Below are positions 8,291 to 15,968 of a stretch of 64,000 bases of DNA, piece after piece (positions within the stretch are counted from its first letter, which is position 1; the number at the start of each line of letters is the position of its first letter). The DNA lies in contig JAFAMD010000016.1 of the NCBI GenBank assembly GCA_019233755.1, positions 1-64,000 on the forward strand, in the 5' to 3' direction. This DNA is from Acidobacteriaceae bacterium (GTDB taxonomy: Bacteria; Acidobacteriota; Terriglobia; Bryobacterales; Bryobacteraceae). A program made the position numbers and the translations under genes. The notes beneath the pieces are model-generated. The model was not told the DNA's origin. It saw nothing but the letters and a program-made list of their open reading frames with translations, and did not search any database.

Positions 8291-8465
8291 TCTTAGCGCT
8301 CAATTTACCCTTATTTTACCAGGGTGACACCCTCTCAATGGCCAAACGGAAACGTTTACTTAAAACTTTGATCTAAAAAAGAAATCGCAGACATACCTCC
8401 GAGTCTGCGAATTGGGGCCTGCCGACCGCGAGACGGCAGGTTCCCCTTTTTGGGTGACGGATTCG
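8291..8465. other. nadA leader and two inverted repeats
   Basis: The upstream region of nadA holds an AAACGTTTAC LacI-like site (8350-8359) and a GGGTG-AC-ACCC type palindrome near 8322-8334. Further on, TCGCAGAC is paired with GTCTGCGA (about 8383-8411). A second hairpin follows (GGGGCCTGCCG with CGGCAGGTTCCCC, about 8414-8445) and ends in TTTTT on the plus strand. Together with the terminator at 8466-8503 this makes three stacked hairpins between nadA and the first receptor gene. No gene is seen. Confidence 0.5.
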
Positions 8466-8503
8466 AAAAAGGGCGCCGGCTTTGGAAAGCCGGCGCCCTT
8501 TTT
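8466..8503 (-). terminator. intrinsic terminator of receptor gene 1
   Basis: A perfect 13-bp stem (GGGCGCCGGCTTT at 8471-8483 with its complement at 8486-8498), a 2-base loop, and five A on one side and five T on the other. It can therefore stop transcription in both directions. It lies just after the stop of the receptor gene ending at 8518. Confidence 0.85.
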
Positions 8504-8517
8504 CCGTTTCGGCGAGA

Positions 8518-11500
8518 CTAGAACTGGAAGCGGCCGGTCACAACCAGAACGCGGCCGGAGACAGCCGAGCCCTGGAAGGATCCGTAAGCCGAGGTCGGAG
8601 GAATAGCGGTGGAGGCGATTGTCCCCAGCGAGCCGGGAGAAGCAACGTCGGCGCCGGGGTTTTGGAAGTTCGGATGGTTCACGATGTTATAGGCGCTGGC
8701 GCCGAACTGCAACCGGTAGTGCTCCTTGATCGTGAAGTTCTTGAACAGCGTTACGTCGATATCGGAGTAATGCGGCCCGTAGATGGAGTTGCGCCCAATG
8801 TTGCCAAAGCCCGGTTCAGTGCCCGCCGCAAAAAACTGGCTGGAATTGAAACAAGGCGTATTGACGGCGCTTGCTCCGCAGCTATGGGGTAGCTGGGCGA
8901 CGATCGAGGTAGCCGGCATACCAGAACTGTCGCCGGGGCCCAAATTGGCGTTGATGTTCGTTCCGGCCACCGCGCCGGCAAGGGTGCTATCGATGATTGT
9001 GAAGGGGGTTCCGGATCGCCAGTAGAACTTGCCGGAGAGCGTCCAGTTGCCGAGAATGTTATTCAAGATCGCATTGTGAAGCTTCCAAGGCGTGTCCCAG
9101 ACGAAGTCGGCAACAAAGTTGTTTCGAATGTCGTAATCCGCATTCCCATAATTGGCGGCAAGAACCGGATTGGCCAGGGTGTTGAACGAGCAACCCGGGC
9201 AACCGGCGTAAGCCTCGTTGGCGCCACCGTTAGAGATGTCATCCTGTGCGTGGCTCCAGGTGTAAGAGGCTTGGCCCTGGAACCCGTAGCCGAACGTACG
9301 GCGGTACTGAACCGACAAACCGTTGTAGTTCGAAATGGCGCCATTTGTCAGTTGCGTTACGGCAGCGAACCTGGGATCCCGCGCGACCGTTGGTAGACCG
9401 CCGAAACCATTCGGGAACTGGGTGGTGTTGCTCAGGAAGGCATTTGTGAATCCGTTCATGGCCAGAAGGTTGTAGCTGTGATTTCCGCTGTAGGTGGCCA
9501 CGACGACATTTTTCTGCCCGATCGGCTGCTGCACCTCGAAGCTCCACTCAATGACGGTCGGGGTTTGAAACGTCGACGGAACCGAGTAGTACTTGAAGGG
9601 ACTAAAGCCGCCGGGCACGCTGGCGTTCAACTGAGCGAGCGTCTGCCCGTTGAAGAACCCGGTCTTGAAAGCGTTATATTGCGCTTGCGCTCCGTAGGGC
9701 GAACTGCCGGGAACGTTTGCCGCTCCGACGAAAGAGCCGTCCGCGAGGGTGGCCGAATATGGGAATGGAGCATTGGTGAAGACGTTGGTGACGAGGAATG
9801 CCGGCGCCAGATCGGAAAAGACACCGACACCACCGCGAATGGTCGGCCCGCTGCTGCTATTACCGTTCGGCGTCCAAACCACGCCCAGGCGGGGATCCGG
9901 AACGATGGCATTCGTGTTGTAGTAGGCATGCGAGAGACCCGTCTGGATGGATGCGTTGTAGGGAATGTCCACGCCGGTCTGGAATGACGGGGAGGTGAAC
10001 GGCTGATTAAGGCGGGAGAAGCAGTTGTCGAGGCAGAGCGGATTCGCCGTGCGATCAAGCCGGAGGCCGAGAGTAATCTTCAGATTCGGCTTGGCGGCCC
10101 ATTCGTCTTGAGCGTAGAACCCGATATTGTACACGCGGATGTGAGCGTCCTGAAGCGGACTGAAGACCTGGAAGTAGTTGCTGCCGGTGCTCGCATTCGT
10201 CACGCCGTTGGCAAAATCAGTCAAGTTGTTGAAGGTGTATGAGCCGATCTTGCCCTGCAGATACGTGAAGTCGGAAACCTGGTTTTTGCGGAAGTTAACC
10301 CCGAACTTGAAGGTGTGATTGCCTTTTATCCAAGAGTAATCGTCGATGATCTGCCCCTGGCCCACGTCACGGCCCTGCGGGAACACGGCCCAGTTGACGC
10401 CCAGCGGATAGAACGTGTAGGGCGCATCATTAGTGTTGACCCCGCCCGGACCGAAGATCTGAAAGTACGTCGGGAACGTGTTCGATGCCTGCGTTACGCT
10501 GGCCGGGCCGAAGATCGCGCTATACCAGAGAATCGAGAAGATAAAACTATTGACCTGGGTTGGCGAGACCACGTAGGTGTGGTTGATCTGGCCTTCGTAT
10601 TGCGGCTGAATGCTTTGCTCGTTGAGAGACGGCGTGAGGAGGTTTGTGCCGGTCGGCTGGAAACCGTGGTCGGTCTTAAAGCGGAAGAAGATTTTCTGCT
10701 TGTCGTTTATGTTCCAGTCCACGCGATCGGTCATCAGCCATTCTTTGTTTGTATTCAGACCGCTGGAGCCATAGGCATACGCGCAAGGAATGTTTACGCC
10801 AAAGGTTCCGCCGCCGGGAGCGGCAATTCCCGCCAACCCGCCACCGCTCGCAGCACCGCAGCCCAGGGTTCCCGTGGAATCCTGCAGCGGCCCGCTGCCG
10901 TTGGTGACAGGTACGGCTCCTTTCGCGAGGTTGTACACGTTGAAGGCCTGGGTGTATGTCGGAACGGATGCGGCGTTTACATTGCCGAGAATGTAGGTCT
11001 CCAGTTGGGGAGACGGGATGACGACTGTCTTCACGCTAGGAAGCGTGTAATACAACCCCTCACTGTCGGTGTAGAAAAAGAGCTTGTTCTTGAGGACCGG
11101 ACCGCCGATGTCCGCGCCCCACTGCCTGGATACGGCGTATGGCCGGGGCGTTCCTGTCGAGTTGGCGAAGAAGTCATTCGCGTTCATCAGGTGGTTGTTG
11201 AAATTGAACAGCAGATCGGCATGGAACTGGTTTGTTCCGGACTTGGTGACGTAATTGGCCTGCGCGCCTGCCTGGCGGCCGTACTGAACGCTGTAGCCAT
11301 TCTGCGTAACCGACGCCTCGGATATTTCGTTCTGCCCGAGCAGCAGATTGCTGGCGCCGGAGTTATTCAGGTTCAGATACGCGTCGTTGTAGTCGTCGCC
11401 GTTGATGGTAAAGAGGTTCGAGGTTCCAGGAAGGCCGTGAGAACTGAAATTTCCATAGCCCGCACCGGTGCTGACCGCAATACCCGGGACCGTGAACGCT

Positions 11501-12000
11501 ACCGACGTGATATCGCCGCCGGGCGCCGGCATTTCGAGTACTTGTTTAGTGGTAAACGTGGTGCTCAGGTTGGCGTTTTCCGTCTGGACGGCGGCGCCGG
11601 TTGTGCTCACTTCGACCACTTCCTTCGTCGATTGAACCTTGGCCAAAAGATCAATCTCTGTATTCTGGCCTACTTGTACCGTCACTTTCTCTGTATCCGA
11701 GTTCAAGCCGTTCGCTTTGGCCTGAAGGGTGTAGTTATGCGGCTGAAGAAGGGTGAACTGATACGTGCCGGACTGGTTCGTGGTGGTGTTTTGGCTGGCA
11801 CCCGTGTCCGTGTCGTTCAGGGTGACGGTTGCTCCAGGAACCGCGGCACCTGATTGATCTTTGACTGTTCCGGCTATGGCCCCGGTGGTTAGCGTCTGGC
11901 CGAAAAGGTTGGGGATAGCGGAGAAAATGAAAGTCGAGAAAAGGATGGAAACCAACGTCCTGCTGCCCGCGCAGCGAAACCCGCATGTCTTGTGTGACAT
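8518..12000 (-). CDS. Oar-like TonB-dependent receptor 1
   Basis: A 1160-residue outer-membrane protein. Signal peptide 1-35 (hydrophobic VSILFSTFIFSAI, then FGQ). A carboxypeptidase-regulatory-like Ig domain follows at about 38-115 (GAIAGTVKDQSGAAVPGATV). The plug domain is at about 125-260, with NFSSHGLPG, DDYNDAYLNLNNSG and YGRQAGAQANYVTKSGTNQFH. The long remainder is a beta barrel ending in an aromatic residue (GRFQF), as expected for BAM recognition. The ATG is preceded by GAGGAG at 6 bases. It is closely related to receptor 3, sharing long near-identical plug stretches. It carries a sigma-54-type promoter and its own terminator, so it is monocistronic. The substrate is unknown; large peptides or carbohydrates are the usual guess for this family. 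Confidence 0.9.
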   Translation of the reverse strand: MSHKTCGFRCAGSRTLVSILFSTFIFSAIPNLFGQTLTTGAIAGTVKDQSGAAVPGATVTLNDTDTGASQNTTTNQSGTYQFTLLQPHNYTLQAKANGLNSDTEKVTVQVGQNTEIDLLAKVQSTKEVVEVSTTGAAVQTENANLSTTFTTKQVLEMPAPGGDITSVAFTVPGIAVSTGAGYGNFSSHGLPGTSNLFTINGDDYNDAYLNLNNSGASNLLLGQNEISEASVTQNGYSVQYGRQAGAQANYVTKSGTNQFHADLLFNFNNHLMNANDFFANSTGTPRPYAVSRQWGADIGGPVLKNKLFFYTDSEGLYYTLPSVKTVVIPSPQLETYILGNVNAASVPTYTQAFNVYNLAKGAVPVTNGSGPLQDSTGTLGCGAASGGGLAGIAAPGGGTFGVNIPCAYAYGSSGLNTNKEWLMTDRVDWNINDKQKIFFRFKTDHGFQPTGTNLLTPSLNEQSIQPQYEGQINHTYVVSPTQVNSFIFSILWYSAIFGPASVTQASNTFPTYFQIFGPGGVNTNDAPYTFYPLGVNWAVFPQGRDVGQGQIIDDYSWIKGNHTFKFGVNFRKNQVSDFTYLQGKIGSYTFNNLTDFANGVTNASTGSNYFQVFSPLQDAHIRVYNIGFYAQDEWAAKPNLKITLGLRLDRTANPLCLDNCFSRLNQPFTSPSFQTGVDIPYNASIQTGLSHAYYNTNAIVPDPRLGVVWTPNGNSSSGPTIRGGVGVFSDLAPAFLVTNVFTNAPFPYSATLADGSFVGAANVPGSSPYGAQAQYNAFKTGFFNGQTLAQLNASVPGGFSPFKYYSVPSTFQTPTVIEWSFEVQQPIGQKNVVVATYSGNHSYNLLAMNGFTNAFLSNTTQFPNGFGGLPTVARDPRFAAVTQLTNGAISNYNGLSVQYRRTFGYGFQGQASYTWSHAQDDISNGGANEAYAGCPGCSFNTLANPVLAANYGNADYDIRNNFVADFVWDTPWKLHNAILNNILGNWTLSGKFYWRSGTPFTIIDSTLAGAVAGTNINANLGPGDSSGMPATSIVAQLPHSCGASAVNTPCFNSSQFFAAGTEPGFGNIGRNSIYGPHYSDIDVTLFKNFTIKEHYRLQFGASAYNIVNHPNFQNPGADVASPGSLGTIASTAIPPTSAYGSFQGSAVSGRVLVVTGRFQF

Positions 12001-12072
12001 CAGCTGCTCCTCAACACGTAGAGCGTCTTCGAGTAAGGCGCCCGTTAGGTCCGGAGCTGCGCACCGGTCACG

Positions 12073-12109
12073 TAACGAGTCCGTAACGCGCGTGTTGACG
12101 GACTCGTTA
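12073..12109 (-). promoter_or_regulatory. 12-bp inverted repeat at start of receptor 1 leader
   Basis: TAACGAGTCCGT at 12073-12084 and ACGGACTCGTTA at 12098-12109 are perfect reverse complements around a 13-base loop. The repeat begins directly after the -12 GC of the sigma-54-type promoter, so one arm covers the expected transcription start and the other lies in the leader, about 75 bases before the start codon. It could be a protein operator or a 5'-UTR hairpin. Receptors 2 and 3 share part of this leader sequence but not the full repeat. Confidence 0.55.
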
Positions 12110-12124
12110 GCAAATGGTTAGCCA
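12110..12124 (-). promoter_or_regulatory. sigma-54-type -24/-12 promoter of receptor 1
   Basis: On the minus strand, GTTGGC-TAACCAT-TTGCTA fits TGGC-N7-TTGC of RpoN promoters exactly. The -12 GC lies about 110 bases before the ATG at 12000. A TACTAG-N10-CTAGTA palindrome at 12153-12174 lies further upstream, where an enhancer-binding activator might sit. Confidence 0.7.
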
Positions 12125-12223
12125 ACCCCGTAAGTGATTGATACATACGGACTACTAGAATAAATACACTAGTACTTCGATACTGTTTTTGGAAGGCGGC
12201 GTCTAGCCCGCTTCAATTACACG

Positions 12224-12260
12224 AAAAAAGGGCGCGGGATCAAGTGATCCGGCGCCCCTC
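12224..12260 (-). terminator. intrinsic terminator of receptor gene 2
   Basis: GGGCGC-GGGATCA and TGATCC-GGCGCCC form an almost perfect stem, flanked by six A (T on the minus strand). It lies 28 bases beyond the stop of the gene ending at 12285. It resembles the terminators of receptors 1 and 3 in its GGCGCC base. Confidence 0.75.
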
Positions 12261-12284
12261 TTCTCAAGCGAGACTGAAATCGGG

Positions 12285-15200
12285 TTAGAACGTTAATTTG
12301 ACCAGAGTCTGAATTACTCGACCGGAAACAGCCGAGCCTTGGAATGAGCCATAGGCGCTGGTGGGGGCCGAAACGGTACTGTTAATAGTCCCGAAGTTTC
12401 CAAGAGCCAGGTTATTCACCGGCAGGTCAAAATTCGGGTGATTCAGTATGTTGAAGAAGTAAGCGCCGATTAGAAGGCGGAAGCGTTCGTGAATCGGGAT
12501 CACTTTGTTCAGGTTCAGGTCGGTGTCGAAGTAGCCGGGGCCGCGGAAGGAGTTCCGCCCAGTGATACCGTAGTTGCGCTGTTCAGCCGCGGTGGCAAAC
12601 AGCGAGGTATCGAAACAGGAAATATTAGGCGTGGTGCAACTCGCACCCGTGGGGGCACCGATGTAGTCGGCAATGAACGGTTGCGTTGCGATACCCGTAG
12701 CGTTCTTAACTCCACCCGCACTGCGTACGCCGGAATTGACGATGCTAAACGGATAGCCACTGTGGTAGAAGAACGTGCCGGCAACAGTCCAATTACTGAG
12801 AATTGCCTTCACGATCGAGTTATGGAAGTAGGAAGTGGGCACTGTGTAAACGTAATTCGCGTTTAAAGAGTGCCGGACGTCATAGTCGGCATTGCCGTAG
12901 TTGAGAGTCCTGAGGCTAATGGGGCTGACCTGATAGCGGAGACTGACTGCGGTCAGAGCGTTAAACGGTTCAAGGCAATCGTTCGAGCAGGTATCCAGCG
13001 CGTGGCTCCAGGTGTAGGAGAAATTGCCTGAGAACTGCGAGCCCACGCGCCACTTGAATGAAGTGACCATGCCGTCGTACTTCGACCACCCCTGGCTATT
13101 CAGCTCACGAATCTCGCCGAAACGCGCATCGGGGGCGGAAGTTGGCAGAGCCTGGAATCCCTTCTTAGAGTATTGGTTTGCAAACAGGGTCTGGTTGATC
13201 CCCTGGTAGCCACTATTGCCGACGTAATTGACCGACAGCAGGTAGTTGTTACCGAAACCCTTCTGCACTTCAAAGTTCCATTCGTAGTACTTGGGGTTAT
13301 ACAGCTCATTGGCAACCGTGTTGAAATTCGGCGGCGAGAATACAGGAAGCGTCTTCTTCAATTGCGCTACGGTTGCGCCGCTGGCGAAACCGCTCTGGAA
13401 GGCGCTATTAGAATCCGCCACGACGGCAAAGGCACTGTGCGGGTCGTTAGTTGCAACAAGGCCAGCACTTGTGGTGAACGACGTTACCGAAGGCGCATTC
13501 GTAAAGAGGCGCGAGGCGATCAACCCCTGGTACAGGTCGGTGAAGATCCCGAACCCACCGCGAACCACTACGTTGTTTGGGGCGTTGTATGCGAAGCCCA
13601 CACGCGGCTCCGGCACAATCGGTTCGACGGCTGGAAAGGCTTCGTGCAGATTGGTTCGAATGACCGCGTTGTAAGGCACCGTCGGGTCATGGTTGACCTG
13701 CCCGAACGGTTGACCAGCGAGTTCGTTGAAGCACCCTCCCGCGCATTGAATATTGCTGTTGCGATCTAAACGCAAGGCCAAGGTCAAGATAAGATTGGGA
13801 TTAACCCGCCACTCATCCTGCCCATAGAAGCCGGCACTGTACATATTTACGCCCTCAGCCCCGATAGTGCTGAAGTTTTGGGCATAAGTTGAACCATTCG
13901 CGAGTGCACCGTCCAAGAAATCTGTCATCGAGTTGAACGTAAACAAGCCGCTGGTATTCGCGCCATACGAGTAGTCGCTTACCCAGTTCTTGCGAATGTT
14001 GGTACCGAACTTAAGAGTGTGCTTGCCACGCGTCCAGGAGTAATCGTCAATCAGTTGCCACTGCCTGACCTTGCGGCCCTGAGGGTAGCGGGTGTCCTCG
14101 CCTCCCATGGAGGTGCCGAAACTGTTGGAGCTATATAGACCATCGTTGAATGCCCAGGTGGTGGGAAACGCTGTCAGGGCCGCTTGCAGATTCGGGCTGA
14201 AGAAGGCCGAATAATACGAAGCGGAAAGCAGCAATTGATTCACCATGCTTGCGCCTATCGTCTTGGTGTAGCCGAATTGACCGCCGTAAGACGGCTGATT
14301 GCTGATTGCATTGAACACGGGGCTGATCGGGTCCAAATACGTCGGCTGAACTCCATGGTCGGTGTTATAGCGCAAGTAAATACGGTCGTTGCTGCTAATG
14401 TTGTAATCACCTCGCACAGCCAGCAGCCATTCCGTGTTCTGGCCGTTCACTGTGTTCTGGAATGTTCGGGCACAGGGGCGAGTGGTACCGAAGCCGGCGT
14501 TGTAAGCGGAAAGAGCACTAGGATCTGTAGGAGCGCCACCGCTAGCAATATCTCCGCAGCCGAGGTATGCATCGATGGAAGGCGTTACCGGGGTGGCCCT
14601 CGCAGCACCCGATGCACCCGCATAGAGATTAAACGCCTGTTGATAGAACGGCACGGCGGTCGAATTAGTCGCCGTCAGATTGCCCATAACGAAATTGGCA
14701 AAATCGGTGGTCGGAATGTATACCGGTCCTCCCGCAGGCAGAGAGTAGCGGATTCCCTCGTTGTCGATGAAGAAGAATAGTTTGTTCTTGAGAATTGGCC
14801 CACCGAGCGAATCCGCCCATTCGTTGGAAATCGAAAAAGGACGCGGGGTACCGGTTGCGTTATTGAACCAGTCATTCGCGTTCAAGTAGCGGCCGTTGTA
14901 ATACCACGCCAGGTTCCCGTGAAATTCATTTGTTCCCGACTTGGTGACGTAATTCACGTTGGCGCCAGCCTGGCGGCCGTACTGACCCGTGTAGCCGTTG
15001 ACCACGACGGCGGCTTCCGAAATTTCATTGGAGCCGAGCGTCAGGTTGCTCGCGCCTGAGTTGTTCAGGTTCAGGTACGGATCCATGTTGTCGTTTCCGT
15101 TAATCGTGAACAGGTTCGACACGCCAGGAAGGCCGAATACCGAGAAGTTTCCATAGCCGCCGCCAGTGCTGATAGTCACACCTGGAGCAGTGAACGCATA

Positions 15201-15698
15201 GGCGGTCATGTCGTTGCCGGGCGCGGGCAGATTCTGGAGCTGGTTCTGGTCATAACTGGTCGCCAGATTGGCATTCTCGTTCTGCAGCAGCGGAACGGCT
15301 TCAGTGACCTGAACTACTGTTGTCGCGCTCGCCGGCTTCATCGTGAGATCAACGGTGATTACCTGGCCGATCGAGATCAGCACGTTGTCCGTATCCGATT
15401 TCAGGCCGGCGCTCGTTGCAGAGACCTCATAATTGCCGGGCTGTAAGGTGGTGAACCGGTATTCACCAGCCCCGTTCGGGGTGACAGTCCGGGTTTGACC
15501 GGTATCAAGGCTTTTCAGGGTTACCGTTGCAGTCGGGATGACTGCACCCGTTACGTCTTTGACGGTGCCGGCCAAATCGCCCGTTGTCAGGGTTTGGGCG
15601 AAAAGAGAACCGATTGAGAGAGAAATCAGAAGCGCCAGAGAAATGAAACTCAGGACTGCACTTCTTCGATTGCAGGATGTCGGAGCGTTGCCTAGCAT
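12285..15698 (-). CDS. Oar-like TonB-dependent receptor 2
   Basis: A 1137-residue outer-membrane receptor of the same subfamily as receptors 1 and 3. Signal peptide 1-34 (LLISLSIGSLFA), regulatory-like Ig domain about 38-115 (GDLAGTVKDVTGAVIPTATV), plug about 125-260 with NGNDNMDPYLNLNNSG and YGRQAGANVNYVTKSG, then barrel. The C-terminus shares SAYGSFQGSAVSGRV with receptors 1 and 3 and ends in LVKLTF. It is more diverged in the barrel, which may mean a different ligand. The ATG is preceded by GAGGTGAGG at close spacing. A -24/-12 promoter lies at 15799-15813. Confidence 0.9.
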   Translation of the reverse strand: MLGNAPTSCNRRSAVLSFISLALLISLSIGSLFAQTLTTGDLAGTVKDVTGAVIPTATVTLKSLDTGQTRTVTPNGAGEYRFTTLQPGNYEVSATSAGLKSDTDNVLISIGQVITVDLTMKPASATTVVQVTEAVPLLQNENANLATSYDQNQLQNLPAPGNDMTAYAFTAPGVTISTGGGYGNFSVFGLPGVSNLFTINGNDNMDPYLNLNNSGASNLTLGSNEISEAAVVVNGYTGQYGRQAGANVNYVTKSGTNEFHGNLAWYYNGRYLNANDWFNNATGTPRPFSISNEWADSLGGPILKNKLFFFIDNEGIRYSLPAGGPVYIPTTDFANFVMGNLTATNSTAVPFYQQAFNLYAGASGAARATPVTPSIDAYLGCGDIASGGAPTDPSALSAYNAGFGTTRPCARTFQNTVNGQNTEWLLAVRGDYNISSNDRIYLRYNTDHGVQPTYLDPISPVFNAISNQPSYGGQFGYTKTIGASMVNQLLLSASYYSAFFSPNLQAALTAFPTTWAFNDGLYSSNSFGTSMGGEDTRYPQGRKVRQWQLIDDYSWTRGKHTLKFGTNIRKNWVSDYSYGANTSGLFTFNSMTDFLDGALANGSTYAQNFSTIGAEGVNMYSAGFYGQDEWRVNPNLILTLALRLDRNSNIQCAGGCFNELAGQPFGQVNHDPTVPYNAVIRTNLHEAFPAVEPIVPEPRVGFAYNAPNNVVVRGGFGIFTDLYQGLIASRLFTNAPSVTSFTTSAGLVATNDPHSAFAVVADSNSAFQSGFASGATVAQLKKTLPVFSPPNFNTVANELYNPKYYEWNFEVQKGFGNNYLLSVNYVGNSGYQGINQTLFANQYSKKGFQALPTSAPDARFGEIRELNSQGWSKYDGMVTSFKWRVGSQFSGNFSYTWSHALDTCSNDCLEPFNALTAVSLRYQVSPISLRTLNYGNADYDVRHSLNANYVYTVPTSYFHNSIVKAILSNWTVAGTFFYHSGYPFSIVNSGVRSAGGVKNATGIATQPFIADYIGAPTGASCTTPNISCFDTSLFATAAEQRNYGITGRNSFRGPGYFDTDLNLNKVIPIHERFRLLIGAYFFNILNHPNFDLPVNNLALGNFGTINSTVSAPTSAYGSFQGSAVSGRVIQTLVKLTF

Positions 15699-15798
15699 GC
15701 CTCACCTCGTCGTTCCGCCCGTTCCGGTCCAGAGCAGCGAGTTGAGCCGCGCTGCAGAAAAAAGTAATCTGTCCGTTACGCGCGCGACATGCTGGTCA

Positions 15799-15813
15799 GC
15801 AACTCGTTAGCCA
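15799..15813 (-). promoter_or_regulatory. sigma-54-type -24/-12 promoter of receptor 2
   Basis: The minus strand reads TCTGGC-TAACGAG-TTGCTG, an exact TGGC-N7-TTGC match about 100 bases before the ATG at 15698. Upstream, CCCAAAAATAGTAT (minus strand, about 15860-15880) parallels TCCAAAAACAGTAT upstream of receptor 1, which suggests a shared activator site or shared ancestry. Confidence 0.7.
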
Positions 15814-15914
15814 GACGCGCAGCACCATGAAAAGACGAAGGATACGACTTCGCACGTACAAGCAAAATACTATTTTTGGGAGGATTCTTCTAGGACATTC
15901 CCATTCCCAGAACG

Positions 15915-15951
15915 CAAAGGGCGCCGGATCCTGCGATCCGGCGCCCTTTTT
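15915..15951 (-). terminator. intrinsic terminator of receptor gene 3
   Basis: A perfect 12-bp stem GGGCGCCGGATC/GATCCGGCGCCC (15919-15930 and 15935-15946) with loop CTGC. The plus-strand side has a run of T and the minus-strand side only three, so it may act mostly as a 3'-end stabiliser for the receptor transcript. Confidence 0.75.
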
Positions 15952-15968
15952 GTCTGGTTTGATCGAGG

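Noticed and set aside
10315-11853. Long plus-strand open frame (512 codons) opposite receptor 1, with similar long frames opposite receptors 2-5
   Set aside because: The translated sequence has no domain, signal peptide or good ribosome site. It mirrors the codon bias of the receptor on the other strand. The same pattern occurs opposite every receptor, as expected in GC-rich coding DNA.
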